Shown: piece after piece, positions 1-11,490 of the stretch
How the letters are laid out: each line of letters begins with the position of its first letter
How positions within the stretch are numbered: position 1 is the stretch's first letter
From: Lanius collurio
Taxonomy: Eukaryota > Chordata > Aves > Passeriformes > Laniidae
Assembly (NCBI GenBank): GCA_020086605.1
Contig: JACBWW010000020.1
Location: 16,832,776 to 16,896,775 of the forward strand
Reading direction: 5' to 3'
DNA length: 64,000 nucleotides
The notes under the pieces: model-generated
What the model was told of the DNA's origin: nothing
The model's input: only the letters and a program-made list of their open reading frames with translations
Databases searched by the model: none
Translations under genes and position numbers: made by a program

Positions 1-110
1 GTATCTTCTACGTGGGCAGAACGTGTATAGGATTAGCACATCAACAAAATTAGTACTGTAATTTTGACAGCATGCTAGAGAAATAACAAAGATGGGCAAA
101 AGAAAGCTAC

Positions 111-116
111 ACTTGC
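111..116 (-). other. Non-canonical GC splice donor (GCAAGT)
   Basis: Read on the minus strand, the exon end CACCAG is followed by GCAAGT. Known GC-AG introns nearly always show this extended AG|GCAAGT match, which compensates for the C at intron position 2. A GT lies four bases further on (GTGTAG), but it fits the donor consensus poorly and would break the 48-codon register. The GC donor is therefore preferred. Confidence 0.6.
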
Positions 117-262
117 CTGGTGGGTGTTGCTGCCTGGATTGTGTATGGAATTAAACTGTTTCATGTGCATTCGGACTCTGGCAATATCCCTGAGGGACCG
201 AAAGATACCGTCCACTGCATCTGTGGCTTTCTGAGATGGCAGGTTCAAGGACGAGTCACAGC
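117..262 (-). CDS. Candidate internal coding exon (146 bp, 48 codons) of an unrecognised vertebrate gene
   Basis: On the minus strand a pyrimidine-rich tract (264 to about 282, reading TTTCTTTATTTCTTTAG) ends in an AG acceptor. The frame that starts two bases into the exon is open for exactly 48 codons, from CDSSLNLPSQ to NPGSNTHQ. The middle, including DGIFRSLRDIARVRMH, reads as an amphipathic, basic, helix-like segment. The exon ends in CAG followed by GCAAGT, so the donor would be of the GC class. The preceding intron is phase 1 and the following intron phase 0. The two other forward frames hit stops within the first six codons. The 146 bp hold four CpGs (TCG, ACGG, TTCGG, TCCG), more than the surrounding DNA, as expected under coding constraint. 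No domain or gene family was recognised, and no start or stop codon lies in the exon frame. It could be chance, but splice sites, open frame and CpG content agree. The next exon downstream would lie left of the window. Confidence 0.7.
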
Positions 263-264
263 CT

Positions 265-3200
265 AAAGAAATAAAGAAACATACAGCTCAGTGAGTGAAA
301 AATTTTCATGTGTTTTGATAATAAATAGTAGGAAAAGGATAACTGGAGGAAATTTTAAATTATTTTCATCATGTTATATTCTAGAAACTCAGGGGCTTTT
401 TAGACAGCATGTCTTCAGCATGGCACAAGTCTCTGCAGCCAAGCAAGAAGGCAAAAACTCTGGACATCAGGCAAAATGAAGAGCGTCTCTCTTTGTAACC
501 TCAGCCACACAGCATTTTCATCGGCACAGAGTACATTTTGCTCTCCACAGCAAACAGAAGGTCCTGTGCTAGTAGACCCCAAAGAAGAGCCCCCTCTTAT
601 GTGGAAAGAAACCAGCTGGTTTGCCAGTCTCCTTGGGTAAACAGCCATGAAGAAGGGAACTGCTCCTCCCTGGCTGGCTGCCTGCTAACTCCAAATACAT
701 TCCTTACCTTTGCAACAAGAAAAATGGAAGAGTCTGTGCTAAATATAGCAGAAATGTCAGCCATGCATTGGAAAGAGCTGCATTATCATAAAAAAAAGTT
801 CTTATCCCTCAAAGTGGCAGAGTTGTTACTTCTAGTGTATTTTTCCAAAGCTCTTCTGCTAAAGCATAATGCTTATCTTCCACTAAGGCCAAACTCCAAT
901 TATAGGACCACCTAAAAGGACCTCAGGGTGGCCAGACAGTGCATTGGAAAAGGGAAATTCTTAGTCTTGGCTCCATCCCCCTCACCACAGGACCTATATT
1001 GCACAGAAGCACTGAAAAAAATGCCTTCTAAGCTCAGCTGCTGCTGAGAATTAGCCAAGTGAGAGGTAAGTGGGTCACCTAATATTTTTATTTCCTTGTT
1101 AACACAGCTCTAATCCTTTTGACCTCTCTGCCTGCCTCTCTTCTTGCATGACTTTTCATCCCTGTGGCAGGAAAATCCATCACAAAATAACCCTTCTTGC
1201 CACATGCTCACACCAACACAGTCACTCCTGCTTATTGCTATTGTCTTCTCCATGGATGCTGCTGAAGTGTGTCCACCCTCCAGTTCTGCAATCAATCCTG
1301 CACCAGCAAACCTCTATGTCTATGCAGAATTCCTCTGAGAGGACAGGGTCTCTCTGCAGGTCCAGCTCGCACTGTGCTGCAGCCATGGAGCCTGGCACTG
1401 CAAACAGACATCCAAACTCTCAAGAAGATACCTGGATTTTTGGGTAGGAGATCCCTGAACAAACTTTCCTCTGCAACTCACAAAGGACAGAATCCTTACA
1501 TACTAAAAAAAAAAAACAATAAAAAAGGTGGTACTATCAAAATGTACAGGGAATATTTGACAGCTAATCTGAATTACTTTCATACCTTTGCAGGAAAAGA
1601 AATTATATAATATACATGCATACACACACATATTTATAGAGTTCTGAAACTACTCCTACAAGATGATGATTAGAAACTGAGCTTTCATTTGTCTGAATGT
1701 TGTTTGTTGAGAGGCTCCAAGTTGGATCCCCAGCTGGTGCAGCAGAACAGACAAAATGACTACTGCAGGGTTACACCAAGCCAAGCTTCTGATGATTTAT
1801 GCCATTATACCCCACAGAGCAATGAAGCAAGTCCCAACTGGACCTTGGTGGCAGTTATAATTCTAAGGCAGACACTCATATACATTGTTCATTTTTTTTT
1901 TTAATAAGTGCAAAATAACTTAAAGGACTATTTTTGTTGTAACGCTGCATGCTTTGATACTCTGATTGACCAAAATTTGTTTCAAACCAGCTTGTTACTT
2001 CCCATTTCTGGAACTACAGGGCAGTTTCCAGCAAACATGGTCCAGCTTTGTAGCTGGAAGCCCCTGAAACGCTCCTCACCTTGCCTGGCCCAGCATATCC
2101 CACTTTGCTTGTGGGTCAATCTTCTCTCGAGCAATTTCTTGGTGAAGCATAGCAACACCTCTGTAGCACCACCTGCCACTTGAACCTCATTGCCAGGGAA
2201 ATGCTGTCTGCAGCTTGGGCTTTCCTTTACAGCTTGTGCCAACACACTCACGGGCTGGGGGAGGTCAGGAAATCACTCACCCTCCCCACCTGTTTCACAG
2301 GCCACACTGTTGCAGTAACCAACAGGAGAGAGGTGTGGGAGCCTTGGTGCACTGGGCTGTGCTCAACTGTGCCTTCTGGCAAAACAGAGCCCATCTCGAG
2401 GAGCACAGGGCAGGGAGGGGCCCACTGTCTGTTTCCAGTCTCCGTGTCAGAGTGCTGTCCCAGTTTGGGACCCCGAGATGGCACTGGCAGCTGAAGATAC
2501 AGTCTGGCTGTTTATGGCTGGCCCAACAGAGTCTGGAAAAGAGGTGTATTTTCAAAGTTTCTCTAAAATGTGACTTCCTTGGGACTTTCCATCAAGAAAT
2601 ATCACGTCTGAGGAAATCAGGGATCTCTGTTTCCAGCCTGATATCCAGTATTTCTTTTTTAAGAATAAATGAAAAATAAGTTTTCTTTACAATCCCTTAT
2701 TGTTGAAATTAAAATCTCTGAAGGCTGCTGTCTACCTGTTGCACTGCAGTATGTTTCTAGAGGGCAGCCAGGTTTCTTTCCAGCCTGGAGAACAACAGAA
2801 GCTTGTTCTTTACAAGTGGCAGGCAGCTACAAATCACCTCCCGTTCACACCTTCCCCCGGATGGGGCTCTGCAGCATATGGAGAGCAGAGCACAATCCCT
2901 CTTTGCTCCCTTCACGCTACCAAGAAATCTGCTCCTTTTACAACAGTGAAGAGGTGGAATACATTAGCTGCTGCATAGCTCATGTACTAATTAAAACAAC
3001 ACTTCCTGTTAATGTTTTTTCTTGGGGAGTTAAATGCCATTGGGAGAGCACACTGAATGAATTCCTTTGAATCTCAAGCCCTATTATATATGGGAAAAGG
3101 CATTTAAACAAAATTTGTGGATTTCCTGTCAGACTTGAAGAAGCCCAGTTGTGGAGAAAAACAAAATCACCACTAACCTCCAGAAGACTAATGATTTTAA

Positions 3201-6200
3201 AGAACACAACCTAGTTCTGTGGTAAGTGGTGCCCAGCCTCACTGATACTGCTTCTGCTCTTCTCCTATCCACTTGTGCCAAATTTGAGGAAAATGAGTCT
3301 GTTGGGAGCTGCATTCGGTGCTTACCAGGATGAGACTACTGGCCCTTATTTTTGACCTACTTTTGAACTTTTTCATGAGAGAAAGTACATCTCCTCTTAA
3401 GGAACACATCTGCATAACCATTACTACCACAAATAATCTGTTTCACACAAAGTTTGAAAAAAAGGAGAATGAATGGAGATACTCTTCTACAGTACTGAGT
3501 GACCCAGGAAACAAACAGGACCAGTTTTTCTACTGATTTCTGAAACTGGATGGAAAATGCTTTAAGAAAAAGACACGGGCATTGTGAGCCCATGAGATCT
3601 ATAATTATAGAGCAGCATGTGATTACCTGCTGATTATCCTCCCTCTACCCCCAAAAATATAACAAATGAGAATTTCAGACCTGACTTTCAGGAAACCTTT
3701 CACTGTGGGTAGTCTCTTTTGGTACACATAAAAGCATTATAAACAAACATATTCTTTCTCTAAAGCAGTAGGATAATTATCAACATTTTGTGAAGGACTT
3801 TGATAATTCTGAGATATCACTAGGCCTATAATTCTTACAAAGTTAAAACTTTAAGAAAGCTGAAAGTATATCACTCCACTCTGTTTTATTGGTATTAACT
3901 TAGCTCTCTCCACCTTAGGCTCTCTCTATAACCCGTTTACAGAAATAAACCAATGTAAACCCTGGAAGAGAGCCAGCAGAGTAACCAAGCGATTGCAGAG
4001 GCACACATTGAATCATGGGCTAAACCAGAAAATTTGCACTTTGAGGGAGAGAAAATCCAGCATCAGGATTTCATTATGCAGGATTTAATTTTTTTCTAGA
4101 TATGCAGTTGATATGCTTGTCAGAGAAAGACAGAAGAACAAGAGAGATAAAGGGTTCCTTGAAGGTCAGAACTCAAAATACAGCACTGTGATATCAAATT
4201 AATGAAAATCTTCTACTTTTATACTTTAGGTGGTAGCATAGCAATGGGTGCCCTTCTTTTTCTAGCATATATATCTAAGAACATATATATGCATACCCAG
4301 AGCCAAATGTTTTACAATAGTTTTGATATATTTGTGCATTAAGATTTTTTATGCAAAAGTAGGTATGAAAGTGTACAGTGACACAGACCATTGCTGTTTT
4401 TTGCAGGGTAAAAAAACGTATAAACCCCAAAATTAGGATGCAATTTGTATGATTCTCCTGTCACTTTTCTTCCCTATGGATTCTGCCATGCTTTGAATCT
4501 TTATTCTTCAATCTGAATTGTACTGAATTGTCTGATGTTCTCTGATGCATCTAAAAAAGGAAAGCTGTGAAGTGAGTGTGTGACACTATGGGACAAGGAA
4601 GGAGAGGCCAGAACACAAGACATCTGCCATTTCCCTATAGTTACATCNNNNAGGAAGAAGAAATAATGAAAAACACCAGTCATCTCATAGTCAAGTTTCA
4701 ACACCTGCTTATTTATTGTGGCCAAAAAATAAGAATAACTTGATTTACATTCCAAGTATGTGGCAGAAGCACAGGGATTTTTCACTTTGAATTGTGACTG
4801 CCTAAGAATGAAAGAAGACATGCAATTTCAGAATTAACTGGGGGGTTTTTTTGGTTGCTGATGTTGTTTAGGAGACAAAGTCATTACTAAGTGCAAACAA
4901 CCAGTCAAGTCTGATGGGCTGACAGCAGAAGTTTAATCATGAGGCTGATCTGTGGCAGCTGAATGCTGTTTGCTATCTTGGGACTGGGAAGGTACAGGGT
5001 GCTCATACATTGAAAATTGTGTAACTACAATAGAAATATTAATATAAACTATATCTAAGCTAAGAGGTACTCAAATGATCAGTAGACATAGATGCACTTC
5101 CATGGATATGTAATGAAGCCTGTGGAGGAGAGGAAACTCCTTAGACTCCTGCCATAACCTTGTTTCATTTCAGATAGGGAAAATACTAATTCTGATCCAC
5201 TGAGTTTACATGGAAGTATGCTTCTGAACAAAAGAAGGCCACTATCAAAACCTTTCCCTGTGCCATTGCTGCTTGATGGACACCCTTCAGTCATTTCTTC
5301 TTGTTACTCCTGGTGTAAGAAGACCCCTCCCTACACAGAGGGAGATACAGAGGACATGCAGAGTAGAGCAGCTCAGTCCTACTCAGTGATGCCACCAGAG
5401 CAGCCTCCAAGTGCATCCCTTCCCCTCTCCCGACAAGGATGTGTGGCAGAACTACCCAGCCATGGGGCTTGGCAGCAGCAAATGTCACCTTGGAACTGAA
5501 TCATCCTGGAGTAAGAAAGTGTTTACATATTCAAGCAATGAAAAATATTTAATGAGAAAGCTTCCACATACACTTTATTATTATGGGGCTTTTTCATCAG
5601 ATAAGCAGGGCTGCTTACTGCAGATTCTGTGCAACCTTAGTCTTGGCCAGTGTCACGGTGATGTTCTAAAACATTTTAGTTAAGAAGTTTTTACCAACCT
5701 CAGATGTAAAATTATGACTGCCTCCATTTTCTGTGATGTAATAATGTCTTAATTTCCTCATATTTGCGACCTACCTTTATTTTTTTTTAAACAGATTTTT
5801 ATTTTTACACCAAAGGATTAGAAATTAAGCTATTCTATATGGCATCTGAAAAATACCTGTTTTCTTGCACAGGTATTTTGTGTCTTCACTGGGGCAGAGC
5901 AGCCCAAATAATGGAATGAAACCTGAGAGTAAAGCCTAGAAATCATTAAACAGTGATCTTTATGCTAGAGGGAGATGGCAGAAGACAGCACCATGCTCAA
6001 GCTCCTGGGCTGAGCTCAGTCTGTACTGCAATGCAGCAACACACCATTTTCAGCTCCCAGGAAAAACACTGACTCACAAGGATGATACTTCGTCCAAACC
6101 TACCAAGTTTGCCCACTACAAGACTGGAATGCTGCATTTTCTGGGCATAGCAGTTCTGCTTCCACTTCCCTAACTGAAGGGACTCACCCCAGATGTCACC

Positions 6201-7469
6201 AAGCAGAGCACACAGCAAGCAAAGATTCCTCTGCATTAGTTGTAATAGCATGTTTAAGCTTCTACTGCAATGTCCCAGTCTTCAATTGTCCTGTCACAGC
6301 TTATTGTAACTCTCTGCACTCCCAGAAGTTTAATTAGGCCATTCATTGCTCTTGCAGAGCAACTAGCACCTGTATTACATTGATTATTTGTCAGTAAAAA
6401 TATTCTAAAGTGGGATTAATCTCTAACAATTAGCCATCTGAAAAACAGAAATTTAGTCCATACTCATTATCTCATCCCACAAAATCTCCTGGAAAGGCCA
6501 ATCTGTCTGTACTGACTAGAGGTAGACTCTAGAAAGTTTCACCAGCTAACATCAAACTCTGTGAAATAATTCCCACTTTCAACTAAAGGACCAAATCATT
6601 AACATGGAATAAGCTAAAGCAATACAAATCAGAGATAAGAAAGAAGAAAAATTATTAATCTGTAGACCAAAAGAACTATGTCAAGCATAAAAAAGGCATG
6701 TGTTGTTCATCTAAAACACAGCTATGAATAGATGCTACCATCAGCCCCAGCGCATTCAAAGTCTGAAACGCTTACTCTGCAGATATAAATAAACTGTCCT
6801 ACTTTCTGCTTCCACCAAAACTACAGAAAGGAAAAAGGACAGAGATATTTGCTAGAATATACCTTGTCCTGTGAATGATAAATGGAATGTGATCCATTCG
6901 TGAGGAGTCTTTAATATGTATAATTCTTGTTTAATTTATTTGTGGTTTTCTACATGGTCTTTTTCATAGCTTCTCCAGAGTGCTGACCACAAAATTCAGG
7001 GTCTGGCCTACACAAAGATTACCTCAACCAACTCTTACAGCCAAAGGGAAACAAGTGAAGGCAGAATGAGGCCTTGATTGAGCAGAAAAGCAGTAGGTTA
7101 TGAAGCTCCAATGCATGGAGCCAAAATGGACACAGGTAGGCTTAAAACTCTGAGCACGTTTTTGCAGAGATAGCAGCTAGAAAAACATATTTGCAGTTGT
7201 AAGTTGAGCAAATTTGATATGAGTCAGAATGGCTGTAAACATGCAACTCCCACAGAGCTGTTTGCAAATTGTTTCTCTCCTTATACCCACTTGCGTTCAG
7301 TTGAAAACTGAGTAACTGCAGAATAACTGAGTACTGCACCAAATACAGTACATAAATGTAAGGAAAGAGGAAAAATTACACAGGAACCAACAGTCAAGTC
7401 ACTCGCCTTTCAAACACGAACAAAGTTCAATCAGATTCTGAAAAGAAAAAGCAAGTGCGAAAAATGAAT
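265..7469. other. Non-coding stretch, probable intron or flank
   Basis: No exon-quality frame or recognisable repeat family was seen here. It holds ordinary AT-rich sequence, an A-rich run at about 1505-1527, and a 4-base run of N at 4648-4651. The short ORFs have no conserved composition and no paired splice sites. If the exon at 117-262 is real, this is the start of its upstream intron, beginning with the acceptor's pyrimidine tract. Confidence 0.5.
4648..4651. other. 4-base assembly ambiguity (N)
   Basis: Four N characters interrupt otherwise unique sequence. They mark unresolved bases in a draft assembly and not a biological feature. Confidence 0.95.
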
Positions 7470-8330
7470 GAGGAAGGAGAACAAAAGCTGACAAATGCAG
7501 GTGATAACTCAGCTTGCTGTACCTATTACTGGGTGAGATAACTGAGTGTTCAGCCAACACAAGTCTGGTAGATGATTATTCTGATTTCAGTTAAACATTT
7601 GATACAATGCCACCTGGAGAATTAGTCTGGAGTGAAGAGATGGGGCTTCCTAAAAGAGTTGTAAGGAACAGGCAGAAGGAGAGATGACAACGGCCTAGGC
7701 TACATAGAGTCTTAGCAACGTTCCTTGAGGATTGGTCTTACTATGTTTTTCGATGGCTTTTGCACAAAACCTAGGAGTGCTGATGACAAAGCTATGAGGT
7801 ACTGCTAAAGGTAGTAGAAGCCAAAATATTATACAAGATATAAGTTCTGAAGAACCAGAAATGAGACAAAAGAGACCAGTACAGCAATACAAAATGAGAT
7901 AAACCTCACCCAGGCCATCAGCTTAGCAGGCAATAATAGAAAATCTCTTCAGCTGGGACTCTGTGATCAAAAACACAGGAAGAGAAGAATCTGGGTGGCA
8001 TTAGTCGATTTAGGGACAACCCTGGGCTACCAGCACTGAATGAGACATACAAAACTCACCAGATAATATACTTCCTGTAGATACACAGACATGCTAGTTC
8101 AGTCCTAAAAATGGTAGAATTACAACAGAAACAATTCTGGTCACTAGTGCTTGAGATACTTGAACTCAAACTGCCACAGACTTAAAGCAGATCTCTGAGC
8201 ATGACTACAGAAATAAGAAATCATTTTTATCTGAAAGAAATAGGGCTTGTTCAGCTCAGCAACAGGAAAATTGAGGATACGTAAGCTGGAAAGTTGAATG
8301 AAGTATCCAGCCAATAAAGGAGCCTTTGCG
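7470..8330 (+). mobile_element. Ancient L3/CR1-like LINE relic (ORF2 part to 3' region)
   Basis: Heavily decayed non-LTR retrotransposon, recognised by reverse-transcriptase landmarks in the right order. GATTTCAGTTAAACATTTGA at 7583-7602 reads DFS*TFD and matches motif A (DFSKAFDTV) with one codon turned into a stop. GCTGATGAC at 7779-7787 reads ADD, the motif C core, followed by AAAGCTATGAGG where the family has TKLGG. Further on, a stretch near 7980-8010 resembles the conserved EEKDLGV segment, AATTCTGGTCACT at about 8130 resembles the QFWSP segment, and TTGTTCAGCTCAGCAACAGG at about 8248 resembles the LFSLSKRR segment. Stops and frameshifts are throughout, so it codes for nothing now. Ends are approximate. 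It is much more diverged than the CR1 copies elsewhere in the window and is probably an L3-type or early CR1 insertion. Confidence 0.7.
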
Positions 8331-11300
8331 TGAAAGTAGCTGGATGCATCTGGAAATAAAAGAAGTTTCAAGAGGTATCTTGGTAAGTGTATATGTGAGC
8401 TTACACAATATATTTGCCTTGGAAGGACCAGGGGGTCTGGTTTGGTGGTGAGAGAAGCACCTCCTTGCCCTGTCTTTCCACATACACCCCTGATAATTCT
8501 GAAATTTTTTTTGTATTTCAGAGGTTTAATATTACATCAAGGAAAAAAACCCATGCAATTGCTCAAACTCTCTATAAATGTTCTCATAAATGCTAATGTA
8601 GGATTTTGACTATTAAAAGTGCAGCAATGTCTGGCAGCCTTTTTGAAAGCCTGCTCAGTCTAGCTGCAGGCTGCCAGTGACCAATTTCACCAGGCACATT
8701 TTTCTGCCCTGACAAATGGCTCAGTGAATAGCTATGGGACAGCCTGTCTGCGAGCTTTACAACCCGCTAATGATGAAGTGCTCAGAGCTGGGAATCAGTC
8801 TCTAATAGAAATGATAATATTTCTCCCCACAGAAAATTATTACAATTCTCCTTCCTTCTCTCAAAACATAAATGTTGAGTAAGTTGTCTAGCCATTGGAA
8901 AAGCCTAGTAGGAATAGTAAAGCCATCAGAAAACACAGATGTGTAGCTCTTTAACTTTCCTAACAAACGAAGCTGCTTCTGCATTGAAGTGTGGAAAGAT
9001 CATCAGAGAGGCAAAGTAATGAAATAGTCAAGGCTGAAAGGAAAACAGGCAGAGGAAAACACTTCAAACTAGTGTTATGTGGTATGTTTTTAAAAGGCAG
9101 GAGAAGCAAGAGGTTTTGCAGTGTACATGCGATTCTGCAGGATCTGCAATTTATTCTTGCAGGGAAGGATTTGCATCACATATTTCGGGGTAGCAAGGTA
9201 AGGCAGACTCTCCCTCCTCACTATTTAGAAAGCTTAGCTGAGGAGAGAAGGATGAAGCAGGGAATATATCTGTTAAAAAGTATATTTTAAACACCTCCTG
9301 CTGCCTGTACTCCAAAGAACAGGGAGGTGGCATTTAGCAACTGCCTGGCTCTAGAGCCAGAGACATGCATTTCCTTGCTCCTCTGAAAGTCTGGGCAAGC
9401 TGTAAACCTCTGAAAGATCATCACTCACACATGCTCAGCTAAGCCTTGTTGGATTTTCACCATTAAGATGTCTAAGGATGCTCTTGCCAAACATACTCCA
9501 GTCTTTCACAGGACATAGTGCTAACAGAACAGTCCATCCATCATTGCTAAAGTGCAGTAAGCTGTGATCTGTTACTTCCCAGCTCCTAACTGTGATCAGA
9601 CAGCTAAAAATGTGCCATTCTCACAAAACACTGTGAGCCCTCCCCATTTCCTGGGCTTTACCCAGACCAAGGCTGCTCAGCCACTGCACTGATGCCATGG
9701 GGTTATACCCACTGCTTCAGTAAGGAGCAGGTTACTAATAATACCCAGGCAATGATGAGGCTGTGTCTAAAAATGAAGTCTATACTGCAAATGAGTTGAA
9801 GAAAGATAAATACTCCCTTTTTTTTTAATGTTTAGTAAGCTGTTAAACTAGAGAGGAATTTAACAAAAAAAAAAAACCCTATACTTACAATAAATTTAAG
9901 ACACTGACATCTATTTATTTTATTAAACCTGTTCTTTGCCAGGTTAGCTCCATAAAATTCAGCATCCTGTTTTTATAGAAGACTTAGGAAAAAGACATTC
10001 ATACTTGGGATGCCTAAAGGGCTCCAATCGTGCTCTTCATATTTACTAAGAATGTAAACAAAATGACATGACCCCAGTAGGAATAATTTACTCCATACTT
10101 TTCACAAAGGACAATAAACATATGGAAGGAATTACAGAAAGGGAGTCAGTAAAGAAGACTAGTTCATCAGAGAAATTGTCTGTATAAAAAAAGTGATAAA
10201 AGTAGGTAAGCAGAGAAAAATGGGTGAAGTGTGAGGAAGAGTACACCTTTTTTGGGAAAATGTTTCTTGATGTTCTTGATGAGGTTTCAAGAGCAGCTGC
10301 TGCAAGAATGTAAAATCAGATGTCAGGAAGCAACAGTCTGTGTGCCATATGCAAGGAAGGAATTTTATCAGGTTTGTTTTAGGGAGCCTTAAAATACTGT
10401 AATGGGAAAAAAAAATCACAAAAAGCATTTAAAAATTAATATGATCATAAAAGGTAGAAATTACTAAGAATATGGGGCCTAATATGGCTGAGGTTTATTA
10501 TGAAGCATTGCAGAGGAATCAGAGGCAGCGTACCTAAGAATAATTGGCAGTAAGCCCTGAGGAGGAGATCAAGATGGACTGGGCATTTTCTGCTGCTTGG
10601 AGATCCTGCTCAACATGAGAAGTCACCCAGTGACAGGACCTGAACTGCTGCCCTCAAGATGGACGAAGCAGGAATGATCAGAACCAAAAATACTGTGTAA
10701 GCTACATGCACTACAGTCTGGAAGGTCTTGGATTTTGAAGAAGACTCAATGATGTACAGATTCAGACATACACCGAGCTTCCAGCGCAAAATTAATAGAC
10801 TTAAGGAGGATACATTGAACACTACCAGATGAAACCTCAGAAGACTGAGCAGTTGGAGGACATAACAAACTTGGTTTCTCATTGGAAAAATTAATTACCT
10901 TTATCTGACAGTCTTTTTACCAGCTTGTATGTTAAGTGTTGCTTTTACATTTTTATGAGGAAAAAAATCCACACAAAGTTACTGAAAAAGCAGTATTTGA
11001 AAGTGACATCATCAGAGCTACATTAAAAGGAGATTAGCAGTAAATTTGGGAAGCAGTGTTAAGAACCAAAGGTTACAGGAGTATTAGTCACAGTTTAAAC
11101 ACAATTAGCCTCAAAATTTAAATTAATTAGCCTCAAAATATTGCACTAATCTGTTCTGCAAATATGGGCTTAAAAACTGTTTTAGAAAGGCTCCTTTGGC
11201 TAATGGAGATGTGGGAGACAAGGACCTTGACTTCTAGAGAAGAGCTCTGGAGGTCTCTGTACGGCTCAAGTGTCTTTCTCTAGGCAACCACTGATTTTAA

Positions 11301-11410
11301 CAGAAGCATATTCACAAAAGAACTATGTTTCAAGTGACCTGAAATGATAGACCCTTTTTAATTTTATGGACACCTGAAAATTACAGTACCAAAGCCAGCT
11401 TGGTCAAAAA
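8331..11410. other. Non-coding stretch, nothing recognised
   Basis: AT-rich single-copy-looking sequence with short A and T runs (for example near 9820 and 9866). No repeat family, RNA gene or exon-like frame was recognised. Confidence 0.5.
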
Positions 11411-11490
11411 TGAAATGAAATGAAATGAAATGAAATGAAATGAAATGAAATGAAATAAAATAAAATAAAATAAAATAAAATAAAATAATA
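11411..11490 (+). repeat. Compound microsatellite (TGAAA)9 (TAAAA)6
   Basis: Nine perfect TGAAA units (11411-11455) run directly into six perfect TAAAA units (11456-11485), then an imperfect tail. The units differ by one base, so the second block probably arose by a G to A change that then spread by slippage. Length polymorphism is expected. Confidence 0.97.
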
